Positions 44,260 to 55,556 of a DNA stretch of 64,000 nucleotides are shown here, piece by piece; position 1 is the stretch's first letter; every line of letters starts with the position of its first letter. The position numbers and the translations under genes were made by a program. The DNA comes from Cristatella mucedo. Taxonomy: Eukaryota; Bryozoa; Phylactolaemata; Cristatellidae. A model generated the notes under the pieces. It searched no databases and had not been told where the DNA came from. It was given only the letters and a program-made list of their open reading frames with translations. Location: positions 1 to 64,000 of the forward strand of contig WPIO01000157.1 in NCBI GenBank assembly GCA_009760855.2, given 5' to 3'.

Positions 44260-44934
44260 TTAATAGATGGAGCTGACGAGATTTCTTAACTGATCGCATT
44301 CTGCTAGGAATAGGAATTGTTTGTACGTAGAAATTAAATTTTCAAAAAAGGTCAATAAAAATCCTAGCGGTATGAAAGAAGTTAGTTCTCTTAGAAGAGT
44401 GACATTTTTGGGTCGACCAATAAGGTTATTTCGGCGCCCCGCTTCAGGCTTGTAAGCGTTTGGTAGACACGTCTCTGTAGAGGCTCCGTGAAGGCTGCTA
44501 CTGGGTGGTTTGCCTTGGGTGCAATGTCTCAGGCTCTCATTAAATGAGGAAAGGCAATTTCTCAGAGGGCTAAAGCGCCTTTCTGGGTATCCCACTTTCG
44601 AGGAATCGCTTTTAGAAGATAACATCCCAGAGGGAGCCTCACAATTGGCTTCTAGTTTGAGCGATGAGGCGATTGTGACACGCAGAGAGGCGTCCGGATG
44701 CACAGCGGGGCGCTCTGGCTCTGTGAGGCAACAGTCTCTTCTATAGATACGTTAGGAGACTTCCAGGCGTCTCTCTGTCGATGCTGAGACTCCGACTTTC
44801 AAAGAAATTGGCAGAGCCTCTTCCTCTTGATGCACAGCAGAAGAGCTCTCTGTGCCGGCGCTCTTACTACGTTTCGTAGAGCTCTTGTCTGTCTCCAGTC
44901 GAAGCGGCCATTTCTTACAAGTTAAACTACTCAT
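44260..44934 (-). pseudogene. Broken minus-strand reading frame, unknown product
   Basis: On the minus strand a frame opens with ATG at 44934 (MSSLTCKKWPLRLETDKSST...), runs 60 codons, meets a TAA at 44752-44754, and continues in the same frame without another stop to 44260, for a total of about 225 codons with one stop. It is Ser- and Lys-rich, becoming hydrophobic near the end (FIPLGFLLTFFENLIS). I recognise no domain. It could be a decayed retrocopy, a gene interrupted by one mutation, or chance. A 78-codon plus-strand frame overlaps it. Confidence 0.25.
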
Positions 44935-45321
44935 TTTGCAATAGGCGAGAGCTGGCTGGGCCTGCCGTGCGGGACCATGCTTGCCTGCGTTGCTCGCTGA
45001 GTGCGCCTAAAGCGGACGAAGGATGCAAAAAGGCAAGAGCATTTAGTAAGGCAGTTAGTACCATTCAGATTGTCCGTTTCGTTGGCGGGATAAAGAATTG
45101 ACCTCAAAAAACACCAATTTCTCTGTCTTCTTCGCTTTATTGAGTATTTGATTCTAAGTATTAGTATGTGAATGCATTTGAATCTACTATATCTCTTGAA
45201 TTTGGTGTCTAGAAGCTCGTAGTTAAAAAGCACGCTCATGACAAATTAACTCTCTCACTCAGTTCACTTGTCTGAATTCACTGACTTACTGGTACTAGTC
45301 TATTAAGTAGACAAAGGAGTT

Positions 45322-45455
45322 GTTAAGGTGCTCGCACCGACCGAGGTCAAGGTGAATGAATTTGACGATCGAGAGCGTGGGCTCAAATCCCGTAGAATAT
45401 GTGACGCTCCTGAATAGAGAATAAGTTCTGTTATGGCGCTATTCAAATGAATTAT
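45322..45455 (+). mobile_element. SINE B, degraded
   Basis: Starts at gttaaggtgctcgcaccgac, carries a small insertion, and ends in agttctgttatggcgctatt. Confidence 0.75.
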
Positions 45456-45827
45456 GTGTGTTTTAAAGGAAATTAGCGTTTGGCTAGGTCGTGTATGGAT
45501 GGTCTTGTACGAGACTGCAGTAGCGTAAACTTTAGACTAACTGAAGAGCATTGGCAAGCAGCCTCACCTTGAAAGGTGAGCCCGATAGGTGCGAAGACGG
45601 ATAGGGACAACGAGGCATTGCGAGCGACTCAACGCCGAACTTCACCGGACAACGCTCTATGTACAGCAATATCGACTAAGTGTTTATCTGAAAAATGGAA
45701 ATTAATGTTCTCTGTTTCTCCAGTAAGGCATATAGAGATTTCGGTTTGCTAGCTCTGTGAGGGTTTCAGGAGGGGGCGTAGTGTTGATTGAGGAAACAAG
45801 AGCTCATGTCACTACTGCTTGCCGACC

Positions 45828-46404
45828 ATGTATCTCCGTCAGTAACTCCACAAAGTCATAAAGACCATGTGGGTGTTACGCAGGAGAGTTTTGTATAGCA
45901 CACTCACAGCCTAAGCGGCTTTCGGTACGCATTCGGTAGCCAATAGACTTCGTCTCACGCAACAAAGAGAAAGTGGGAAGTATAGCAGAGTCAGGAGAGC
46001 AGTTGAGGTAGTGAGTAGCCTAGAAGTAGCAGTTCAGGACCGCTGAAAAAGATGTGCCACAGTCGGCAGCTGGAGAGTATTTGTCGTTGCGTAAGAATTG
46101 TGGAAGCGAGTTCCACAGTCTAGGATCTGCAGAGCTAAAGCTTCTGTCGCCAACGGTCTTTAAGCGGAGGAATGGGACAGCCAATTTATTGTCCACACAG
46201 GACCCGAGGGCGCGAACAGGCTGAAACTGATGCAGCAGTTCAGCTAGGCACGAAGGAGCTAAGCCGTGGTGGGCCTTGTGGGTCAGCGTAAGAACTTTTC
46301 TCTGTATCCTTTGTTCAACCGGCAACCATCCTAGCTCTTTCAGCAGAGGTGACACGTGCTCAAACCGCTGGGACTTGAAGACCAGCCTTGCAGCCATATT
46401 CATA
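45828..46404 (-). mobile_element. LINE family 2, 5'-truncated
   Basis: The minus-strand frame 46020-46403 (MNMAARLVFKSQRFEHVSPL, then KELGWLPVEQRI) is nearly identical to the one at 10131-10703. The 3' UTR has the cgtcag variant and lacks ACATT repeats, like the copy at 13037. Confidence 0.9.
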
Positions 46405-46890
46405 GTTCATATTTCATAGACCATCACTGGCTACCAGTCAAGCAACGCATCCACTTCAAGGTTTTGTCGCTCACCTTTAGGCACTTCATTCTTTGGCTCC
46501 AGCCTACCTACCAGATCTACTCCTCCACCAGGCTAAGCATCGTACCACCCGCTTTTCGGAATCAAGCTGATTACTTAGCTAAAACCCTAACTTTGCCCCT
46601 TACTCAACCACATTTAAAAAGAACTTAAAAACACACCTATTTAGGACAGCATTTAGTGGGTCTTTTTGATTCGTCCTTGATGTGCTTATGCGTGCTGACA
46701 CTGTGCATGCTGCCACTAACCACACTTGCATGCTGACCCTGTGCATGTCACCCCTAACCATATTATTTATGTTGTTTATTGAGCCTGCTACCACTAAGTA
46801 TTCGATCATATTTTCTTTGCAGAAAGTGCAAAGCGGCTAGAGAGAGATTGATTTCTCCGAGGGCGCTTTATCGTGTGTTATTATTATTAT
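46405..46890 (+). mobile_element. LINE family 1, 5'-truncated
   Basis: Plus-strand C-terminal region (HWLPVKQRIHFKVLSLTF...) with a deletion, then the 3' UTR and ATT tail. Joined head-to-head to the family 2 copy. Confidence 0.85.
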
Positions 46891-46894
46891 TGTC

Positions 46895-47840
46895 ACAGTT
46901 GCTTATAGGCTATCTTAATTAGCTGGTCAAATAGACCAGTCAGTCTTAAGGTAAAACATTTGGAAACCAGCTAGTCATTAAAAAGGGCTTGTGAGCATTA
47001 CGCCTTCGGTGTTAAGCTAAAAAATTAAATTTTTAGTAGTTCAATTTTAATTGACCATGAAAAGTTATGAATTTTTGTAACCCTTAAGAGTAATTACGAG
47101 CGGATTTCAAAAATAAGACCTTGATATTTTTTAAACGCTTCTAGGTCGGGTATTAACTGCAATGCGGTTATTCTAGCTCAACCGTTGGTGCAATGTTGGG
47201 GTATTGAAAAGAACCCAACTGCTCAAGAAAAATCGGCGAAGTGTCAGTTTTACTCAGCACGATGCTATAAAAGCTCACACAAGAGAAGCCAAAGCTTAGC
47301 GATACCAGAGACTAAAGTACGAGCTTATTTCTGTTAGCTTGACAGTTAAAAAGGAGCCCAAATGAGAAATCAAATAGGAAGACCTACTGCATGAGTTTTA
47401 TCTGCAGTTTTGTTGGCAATGCATATGTAGACAGCCATCCTTTCATCCTGTCAGAAAGCGTCTGCTAAGATGTACGAGACCTAATCTGATGTAACTAATA
47501 GGTAGTCGGCAGGTGCTAATGGATGGTGCTACTTTGGCGTTCTCTATAGACAAACAAAAATACAGAATTGTGCTCCAACCATTGCCGTAAAATTTAGTTC
47601 TCGCAAACACTGGCAATAAAGTGATTAGCATTTGAATACAGTAATGCCGAAATCAATTCTCGGTCCCATCCTGCAGCTGTGAGACTTTGCACTGCCAGAG
47701 CTGGAACATATATTACAGCTCCCTCGCACGCACTGTGAGTATAATGTGCTGACCTTATTTCGTACAGAGACTGTTCATTAAACAAGAACCTAGCTCTTGA
47801 TCACGAATATCAATTACCCACCATCTGATAATGCTGAGCC
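46895..47840. other. Intergenic sequence, unassigned
   Basis: AT-rich with short frames only; nothing recognised. Confidence 0.4.
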
Positions 47841-47844
47841 TAAA

Positions 47845-47990
47845 GATTAGCTGATTCAATAGCCTCGTTTATATAGTGGTGAAAGTGCCATTGCGGCTAT
47901 CCCTCAGCTTGCAGGTGGCGATGCAGAATTTACGAGATCTCCTAGGCTCAAGCCCACAACCTGAATGGCGAAGTGCGAGTGCCGCACTCG
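47845..47990 (-). mobile_element. SINE A, degraded
   Basis: cctcgtttatatagtggtga at the 3' end and a decayed B-box (ctcaagcccacaacctg on the plus strand). Confidence 0.65.
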
Positions 47991-47999
47991 CGAGCGATG

Positions 48000-48945
48000 A
48001 CCGGGGACATAAGCTATTTCTTGGGTATTCAGATATAAATAGAACATGACAGCAATTCATATTTTTAAAACCTCAGAACCAAACCAAGAGTTTTCGTTGC
48101 AACGAGAATCTCTGTGCTCTTAAATTTTAGGACAGCCACTAGGGTATCTAACAGGAGCTGGATAATGATCAGGTCACACTAACAATGTATTCATATGTAC
48201 TGAGAAACATGAATCGTCTAGGATTTATCTGATTGCTAATTATCTCGTGCCAGAAACAGCCTAATACGCTTTCGTTAATACCCAACATCCAGTACCAGTA
48301 TAAACGAATAGTATTTTATAAATACCTGGCTTCCCAATGAGGGAGCCTAGATGAAGCATAAAAAATATGTAAGCCTACGATGTCGTAGCGCACCTAATAG
48401 ATAATAAATCATATATAAGCAAGCACGGACTGACATGGCACGATGTTTTAATGCATGCTCGAGGTGCACTACAGGTTAGATCTAGGAACTTTTTTGGGAA
48501 ATGCTGAGCTTTTATCCTAAGTGGCAGTGTCCAGATGTAATCAGAGTGTGAGGGAATACAGCTGATTTATTCAGCCCTGGCGGCGAATCAAACTGACAGG
48601 AGCCGCGATGAGTACCAGGCCCGATTTATCTAAGCAGCATCTCAGCACTTTCAAGCTGAATATGCCATATTTGGACAATTCATCAGGGCAAGTGCGACAA
48701 AGTACTTATTTGAAGTGTCTGTTAAGATGTACAAGGCTGACAATTCATACTACGGTATGACTGTCGGACATTCAGAAACGCCCTGTGGCCCCTCCCAATT
48801 TCACGTGAGAACACTCCAAGATAACTCGTGAAGGCAAAGTGAACAAATGATGCCCAGTCGATGGAGTTTCTTGCAACGATTGGCAACGAGCACCAGCGCT
48901 GCCCAGCAGAAGCGAAGTAAATAAGCGACGAATGTAAGAAGCGTC
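48000..48945. other. Intergenic sequence left of the CpG island
   Basis: Composition rises in GC from about 48770. Two overlapping minus frames (48772-49203 and 48801-49196) include a CAG-encoded Gln run but have no clear splice sites or known domain. Confidence 0.35.
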
Positions 48946-48949
48946 AGGC

Positions 48950-50480
48950 TGCACCAGGCTGCACCTCCTCCAGCAGCGAGTGGTCTGCCGCTGCTGCTGC
49001 TGAAGGCCGCTAATTGGTAGCTCCTGAGTTCTGACGTCGCCTGGCGGTAGTGAGTCGCCTTCGTACACGATTGGGTCGCCGGTAGAAGCGTAGCGAAGTG
49101 TGGATGGAAGGACTGCCCCCCCCCCACTGGCGAGTGGATATAACAGCGCTCCAGACGGGTCAGCGCCGAGCATTCTGCCGGGGTAAGGGTGTGCAAGCTT
49201 CACGCTGCCTCGCTCTGGCCGAGCGCCGGCGGCCGGCGGTCGAGGCGCGGCGCGGCGCCTCGGCTACGCGCCGATTGGCGACGATCGCTCGATCCGCAAG
49301 GCGCTGAACCGCCGAGAGCGCACGCGAGTGCTGCCGCCGCAGAGTGCCGCCCGTCTTGCTCGCAGGTTCGCCGCTCGTTGACAGCAAGAGAAGCGTCATC
49401 TGCCTTCGACTGTCGCGTCGGCAGACGACGGAAGCTGGAAGGGCAGAGCCGGCGCAACGGCATCCTCTAATCTCGAAGCGACGCGCCTAGCCGTCAGCGA
49501 ACGACGCAGATGAAGCCAAGGTAACCGCAGCGCCGCCGCAACCGCGAAGCTGAGCCGCAAGGCGCGAGCGTCTCCGGACACCGCAGTCGCCGCCGGTGCC
49601 GCTGGCCGAGCTGAGCGGCACCGGCTCTGGGCGCCGCCGCCTCACTATCGGAGCCGCTGCGGCGCTCGCCGCCGAGCGCCGCAGCGAGGGAGACGCTTAA
49701 TCCGAAGCCGTTCCTTCCCAGCCCCGCACGGTGCACCCGTTAGCGCGCCGCGGCTCTTCTCATCCCTCCCAGAGAGCGGAGGGCTGGCGGGCGGGCGGGC
49801 CGGTGGGTACGCCCCGGCAGTCGCAGGTCGTCAGACGAGGCGGCGGCGGCGGCGTGCTTCGAGCCGCCTCCGGAAGTCGACGCCGCGCGTTCGCTTTTCG
49901 CCAAGCGTGCCAAGCCCCGAGCGCGGGTTCGCTTGATAGCGCGCAATTCCGTGGACGGATGAAAGGGTGCGACGCTATAGGCGCCGACCCCGAAGTAGCG
50001 GTTAAGACTCAAGAGCCGACCCTAGTCTAAATGCTGGAGCGCGCGTTCCTCGCGGCACGGAGCGTGCGAGTCTTTTCGAAGTTTTTTTTCGACGATGCCC
50101 ATCTCGTCGGACGAAAAAGCGGCGAGCGCAATATCTGAGACGCAGCTGCTGAGAGACGCAGCTGCTGAGAGACGCGCATAGATAGCCAGCCAACTTCGCT
50201 GGCGTTCGCACTGCGGTCGATCCGGCAGGTCGAGTTAGAGGAGAGACGAGAGGACGGCTGGCACGCCGGCGAGGAGAGCCGAAGTCGAGTCACGTGATCC
50301 GCTCGATAGTCACCCAACAGGAGCGGGCTGCTGACTTAAGCCGCCAGCAGCGCCCCAGAGATACAGATGACCGACCCCTACTTTTCACGTTACGTAGGCA
50401 AAGAAAGCAGCTGCAGCCGCTTGGCGTCAGAGAGTCAAATCAGAGCTCCCCGTACACGAGGGTGCTGTCCGCGAGCCCTC
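48950..50480. promoter_or_regulatory. CpG island, probable TLR promoter region
   Basis: The base composition changes abruptly to very GC- and CpG-rich, densest at 49190-50010, against AT-rich flanks. Almost every frame on both strands stays open there, which is expected from the composition and is not evidence of coding. The position about 2.4 kb upstream of the TLR coding exon, with a donor site at its right edge, suits a promoter and first exon. A divergent minus-strand transcript cannot be excluded. Confidence 0.5.
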
Positions 50481-50520
50481 GCAAGCAGTCGCTGCGGATA
50501 GCCGAGATTAAGATACCTCA
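50186..50520 (+). other. Candidate 5' untranslated exon of the TLR gene
   Basis: A GC-rich stretch ends in a consensus donor, CCTCA|gtaagt at 50521. The next good acceptor upstream of the TLR is cgttctag at 52833-52834. Joining them leaves an open frame from 50186 into the TLR, but there is no ATG until 52854, so the exon would be leader sequence. The 5' limit is not defined here. Splicing is inferred from the sites only. Confidence 0.4.
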
Positions 50521-51540
50521 GTAAGTCGTGAGAAATGCCCACCTAGTGAACATTCGCCAAGATGCCTGCGCACGGCCGGGCCCGGTGGCTGAGTTCTTGG
50601 GACTTTTGCATTGGCGCTTGAGCTCGACGCTAAGAGGTGAAGTCACCGAAGTCGATGACTCCGCCTTTCGATCCTAATTTGCTGGCCGTCTCTCTCAATA
50701 TCCCTCCTACTTCGTTACCTTACCATTAATTCTTATGGTCTCAGCTTCTCTGAACATGTTTAGATGACTGTTTTAGCATAGTCGGTAACAACATATTTCA
50801 TTTTTCTACGCCGCACTGTTTAATACTACTCAGTGACTTTGAAATGCAACAAAAGAGTGATGCACAAATACTTGTTCACCCATGCATCAATTTGTTTATT
50901 TTCCAGTCTTAAGCCATCACTTACGTGGCTGTTCTATTACTGTGAGTGAAACGTTGTTCTTACTTTCCAGAATTTACCTTTCCGTTAGTTTTTGTGATAG
51001 ACTTTCCTCATAACTAATTTAAGCGTATCGTGATAAGCATGCTTCACAAGAGACATCCAAATTAAAAAAGCGCACGATGAGTATGAGTTAATAAGGCCTC
51101 AAAGATCGTACAGGGCTGTTTAGTAGCTGTGGCCTTGAAACAAATTAAGCTATGCTCTTTAAATTGAGGAGTGGAAAGACGTAAATAATATCTAGATTGC
51201 AACTTGCTTTATATTAAATAATTACAGTATTTGTTGCCTTTTAAAGTTTCATTTATTGTTTATTAACCCACCGCCTTGTTCATTCTTGAGCTTAAACTCT
51301 AGATAATTGATTCTCTTGGTGGCATGCATTTTAAACATGATGAGTCCAAAGCAGTAGGCATTACAAGGATACGAGGTAGTTTGCCTAACGCCAAAACATT
51401 TTGTTTGACTATATTGAGTATAATAATGCTTTTATAGCTGCATTAATGTTTGCATCGGCAACAATTGTTAAATCAAGTGGTCTCCACAACGGTCTTTGAC
51501 CAACTCACTTGAGTCATGCTGCAAAGCCTTATGTTCTCCG

Positions 51541-51635
51541 GTATTGCAGCAAATGTAAAGCGCGTAGAAAGAGATTAAGTTCTCTGGGGGCGATTTATCG
51601 AGTTTATTGTTATTTTTATTATTTTTGTTGGGGAG
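51541..51635 (+). mobile_element. LINE family 1 solo 3' tail
   Basis: gcagcaaatgtaaagcgcgt, gagattaagttctctggggg and an ATT tract. Confidence 0.85.
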
Positions 51636-52235
51636 GTAATCGGCTGGTTATAACCTACACTGTTAATTCAGCAGGTGTCGACACCAAGAAAGGGCATAAA
51701 TATATCTATTTATTTGCTTTAAGTAGGATTCAAATTGGTCTTTACAAAAAATGTATTGATAACATCTTTTCCGAAGGGAAGTAAAAATGATAACCAAAAA
51801 AAGCAGCGGCTTGAAGAATGCTAGACAAAGATGTGAAAGTTAGAGGGTTATGCTAAGAAAAAGAAAATGCACGCACTTTCGTAGCTATGAAGCGCATTAT
51901 GCTGGCTATTTAAGGTATAGTTAGCTACATGCTTTCTCGAAGTCATCCATCTACACGGAGCTCCTGACGATTTGGTACCAGCTACAATTTTTTCAGGGAG
52001 AGCTGATCTCACTCGAGTCTATACTTTGGCGGAATGCAGTATTTGGTGGTGACCCTTGGTGGATGCTAATACTCAAGCCATTTCGACACAAAGGGTGCTT
52101 TTTAAGAATGGCCGTCGTTTGCGAAAATCCGATTCGCTTAAGGCAGTTAATTTTTCATTCAGCTGTCCCTTAGTGATATTTTAATATAAATCATTCAATG
52201 TCTATGAGTTTCCCTTCTGTTCATTGTCTTTGGTT

Positions 52236-52825
52236 TACATTACTCCACTTCTCGCCGACCTGCACTGGTTACCAGTCAAGCAACGGATTGACTTCAAGGT
52301 TTTGTCGCTCACTTTTAGGTCTCTTCATTCTATGGCTCCAGCCTATCTTTCAGATATACTACCCCATCAGGCAAAGCATCGTACCACTCGCTTTTCGGAA
52401 TCCAACAGTCTAGAAATACCTCGTACAAACCTTAAATCCTTTGGAGACCGTGCATTTAGCTCGTATGCTCCCACAGCCTGGAACTCCCTCCCGACCTGCA
52501 TCAGAACATCCCCTGACCTGACCACGTTTAAAAGAAACTTAAAAACATACCTATTTAGGACAGCATTTAGTGGGTCCTTGTGATTCGTCCTCGATGTGCT
52601 TATGCGTGCTGACACTGTTCATGCTGCCACTAATCACATTTGCATGCTGACCAGTGCATGTAACCCCTAACCATGTTATTCATTTTGTTTGTTTTTCAAG
52701 CATGATTTTACTTACTATTCTATTGCGTATCACTTTGCAGCAAATGTAAAGCGCCTAGAAAGAGATTAAGTTCTCTGAGGGCGCTTTATCAAGTGAAATA
52801 TTATTATTATTATTATTATTATTAC
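52236..52825 (+). mobile_element. LINE family 1, recent 5'-truncated copy next to the TLR
   Basis: Open frame 52224-52583 (ITPLLADLHWLPVKQRIDFK to KTYLFRTAFSGSL), the intact C terminus of the LINE ORF2, then the 3' UTR and eight ATT units. The tail ends nine bases before the putative TLR splice acceptor AG. Confidence 0.92.
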
Positions 52826-52853
52826 TCGTTCTAGGCATCTTGCTGTGTTGGCA

Positions 52854-55556
52854 ATGGCTGGGCTGTTGGCGTGGACGTGCATCGTTGTCGGATCGGTCAC
52901 TGAGGAGGACGGCTACAGCTGCGGTCCTTGCAGCTGCTCCCGTAAGCGTGGTTGGCTCATCGCTGAATGCTCACGTCGAAATTTAGTCGACATCCCAGAA
53001 GACATACCGAGAAACGTGGCTGAGCTTAATCTTGCGGGTAATCGATTGTCGTGCATCTCTCGTGGAGCCTTCGTCGTAATGAAGAACCTCACAAAGTTAG
53101 TTCTATCTTTTAACGCGATCACCCACCTCGAAAATGATTCGTTTGAAGGGCTCGAAGATTCACTAGAAATTCTGGACATTAATTGCAATATGATAAATTA
53201 TTTGACGGGATACGCTCCAGGAGCAATCAATCGCCTCTATAAACTGAAAAGACTGTTCATGGCAACAGATTCATGTCCGAAAGTGTTTCCTGACCAGATA
53301 TTGAAGGGCTTGGCTAACTTGATGGAACTGGCTATAACCTTGCCAAATAACGGCTCCTTTGGGAAATCTTCAGCCTCTCTGATTTCGCTGGACACGCTGC
53401 ACCTAAGTTCCAACTGTAACAAAACCAGAGCAATATCGCACGATGACCTGGCAGCTTTACATCAGCTGCCCCTAAGACGCATCTCGTTTCGAAAAGCAAA
53501 CTTGAGGACGATTGACCCCAATGCTCTGCTTCCATTTAACGCCACTCTGAGAAAGCTGGATATCAGCTGCAACGCTCTCAAGAATATAAAGGATCTTCTA
53601 ACTGGGCTGAACGGACTGCCTCTTGACACTTTGCTTATGGATCACACTGTCGCCAGATTTCAGTCCCTTGGGCTGGACAATGGAATACTGTCTGCTCTTA
53701 CCTCTATGAATCTGTCAAAATTGACGATGTCGTGGAATAACGTCCTAGACATAGATCTCACTGACGGAAGAGCGAATATCAACATGCCGAATTTGCAGTA
53801 CGTACGTCTAGGCTACAACCAGGTCTCACTGAAGATAAACTCAAGTGACGAACTTCTTCTTGCTCTTGCCTCTTTGATCATGCGCGTTCGAGTGCTAGAC
53901 CTCAACGGACTGTTAAGATTTTACGACAGCTATGTCAAGGTGCTCAACTGCAACGGAGAGGATCTCTTGTTCGCTGACAAGAAGCTGGATTGGGAGAACG
54001 ACACACTTGGACACATACCGCCCGATCAATCGATTTATGAATGGCTAAGCCAAGTACGGAATGCATACAACAATCGCACTTTAACAGTGCCCCCTCAAAT
54101 GACCAGATTGTACATAAGAGATTTGGGACAGATGTTCTCGGACCTCAGCTGTCAAGTGTTTCCGTGGCAGCTCAATGGCGACAATAACTTGCAACTTGTC
54201 GATGTCAGCTATTCAACCGTGCCACGCGTCGATTGCATTGTGAAAGGCCTCGGCCAGCTTAAGACGCTAGATGCAACAGAGATTGGCATCATCAGCTGGG
54301 GCCCCAATTTCTTCTCAAACTTGAGTGCTCCCCTCTTAAAGCGTGTGAACCTTTACGGCAACAAACTGGGTGCATTTCTGTGGAAAACGAAATCGTGGGC
54401 ACCGCTGAATGGTACGTTCAATGTTACCTACCTCGATCTCTCATCGAATGGTATCATACGTCTGCCTATGGATGTGTTTAAGTATAGCCCTAGTTTAGTT
54501 GAACTTAATTTGTCCTTGAATAGGATTGAGCTCTGGGAAACCTCTGTAAAGTACTCTAAGAATATGAAGACCCTCGACCTCTCTTACAATGCTATGAAAT
54601 CCGTCTCACCAGCGGCAGTGGCTGAGTTCCGCACTCTCAGACGGCTTTCCAAAAAATTTACGATCCATATGACACACACCGATTTGGACTGCTATTTGTG
54701 CATTAATGATGACTTTTTTACATGGTACCTCGAAGATCCACGTGCAGTAGTCAATCTGACATGCCTCGACGGCAAGGACAGGATTCCTGTCACGCCTCAC
54801 ACTCTAATGATAATAAGGTGGCAATGTCTGTACTTACAAATCCTAATGGCTGTCATTAGCTCCACGACCTTTATATCGCTGATGGCAATTGTGTGCCAGT
54901 CATTTAAGTGGAGCATAAGATATTTATATTACAAAGCGAGGAGCCGTGTCCTCGGCTTAAATGGCCGTCTTATGCTTGCCCCTGTCGAGGTGTACCTGTC
55001 CTATCCAGAAGCCGAGAGCGCCAAAGCAGCCCAAATCAAGATGCTCCTCACAAAGATGGGCGTTAGAAACGTGGCTACGCGTGAGCTCTTTTCGCCGGGT
55101 GGGTCTAATTATGAGCAGGTTGCACTACTAGTTGATTCGAGCATGGCTGTCGTGATGCTCATGTCGCCCAGCACAATGGCCGACCAGCTATCGGACTTCG
55201 AGTTCCACATGGCTCTAGAGAAAGGAGTGAGTCAAATTGTGCTGATACTGACGACGGAAGACCTCGCCATTTCTAAGATGCCAAAAGCTCTCAGGAAGCT
55301 TCTGAACACGAATAATTATTTAACTTGGCCTGCATCTGAAAAAAGCACAAGTGAAAACGCAGACACGATTTTGAGTCGCCGTTTTAATAAATTTCAAGTC
55401 ATTCTAGAATCTGTTATCACTAATATTATTAACCGAACTCTATCCATCCGGAATTTGCCAGTGATTACCACTGAACCAGATGGGAGCTTACGGGAAAGTG
55501 ATCAATATGAATCGGATAGTCTCTCAGCGTCTCTGCAATACTTATTAGGGTGCTGA
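52854..55556 (+). CDS. Toll-like receptor (LRR ectodomain, TM, TIR), single coding exon
   Basis: A 900-residue pattern-recognition receptor. Seen: a hydrophobic signal peptide (about residues 1-16); an LRRNT with C23, C26, C28 and C39; about 17 leucine-rich repeats (LxxLxLxxN, e.g. NLAGNRL, DLSSNGI, DLSYNAM); one LRRCT with C613, C616, C637 and C658; a transmembrane helix at about 659-682; and a TIR domain at about 707-855. One C-terminal cysteine cluster makes it a single-cluster (V-type) TLR. The TIR is recognisable but not canonical: box 1 reads VEVYLSY, box 2 RELFSPG (Glu where Asp is usual), and box 3 lacks FW (RRFNKF). Several N-glycosylation sequons lie in the ectodomain. Known role: ligand binding outside or in endosomes, then TIR-adaptor signalling to NF-kB. 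The ATG at 52854 is the first in the frame; the open frame upstream to the acceptor has none. Length is typical of invertebrate TLRs. The altered boxes leave signalling competence uncertain. Confidence 0.93.
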   Translation: MAGLLAWTCIVVGSVTEEDGYSCGPCSCSRKRGWLIAECSRRNLVDIPEDIPRNVAELNLAGNRLSCISRGAFVVMKNLTKLVLSFNAITHLENDSFEGLEDSLEILDINCNMINYLTGYAPGAINRLYKLKRLFMATDSCPKVFPDQILKGLANLMELAITLPNNGSFGKSSASLISLDTLHLSSNCNKTRAISHDDLAALHQLPLRRISFRKANLRTIDPNALLPFNATLRKLDISCNALKNIKDLLTGLNGLPLDTLLMDHTVARFQSLGLDNGILSALTSMNLSKLTMSWNNVLDIDLTDGRANINMPNLQYVRLGYNQVSLKINSSDELLLALASLIMRVRVLDLNGLLRFYDSYVKVLNCNGEDLLFADKKLDWENDTLGHIPPDQSIYEWLSQVRNAYNNRTLTVPPQMTRLYIRDLGQMFSDLSCQVFPWQLNGDNNLQLVDVSYSTVPRVDCIVKGLGQLKTLDATEIGIISWGPNFFSNLSAPLLKRVNLYGNKLGAFLWKTKSWAPLNGTFNVTYLDLSSNGIIRLPMDVFKYSPSLVELNLSLNRIELWETSVKYSKNMKTLDLSYNAMKSVSPAAVAEFRTLRRLSKKFTIHMTHTDLDCYLCINDDFFTWYLEDPRAVVNLTCLDGKDRIPVTPHTLMIIRWQCLYLQILMAVISSTTFISLMAIVCQSFKWSIRYLYYKARSRVLGLNGRLMLAPVEVYLSYPEAESAKAAQIKMLLTKMGVRNVATRELFSPGGSNYEQVALLVDSSMAVVMLMSPSTMADQLSDFEFHMALEKGVSQIVLILTTEDLAISKMPKALRKLLNTNNYLTWPASEKSTSENADTILSRRFNKFQVILESVITNIINRTLSIRNLPVITTEPDGSLRESDQYESDSLSASLQYLLGC

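Larger units (their letters stand above)
50521..52834 (+). other. Putative TLR intron 1
   Basis: From gtaagt at 50521 to cgttctag at 52834. AT-rich with no coding signal. It contains a family 1 LINE tail (51541-51635) and a recent 5'-truncated LINE (52236-52825) whose ATT tail ends nine bases before the acceptor AG. Confidence 0.4.

Noticed and set aside
44510-44746. 78-codon plus-strand frame
   Set aside because: Overlaps a longer minus-strand frame and has no motif or ATG context supporting it.
49098-50211. Many overlapping open frames of 60-100 codons on both strands
   Set aside because: They lie in a CpG island where stop codons are rare by composition; no domain, no consistent splice sites, and all six frames are open.
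52845-52853. TLR start at GTG, three codons upstream of the ATG
   Set aside because: Non-ATG starts are not expected here; the ATG at 52854 gives a good signal peptide.
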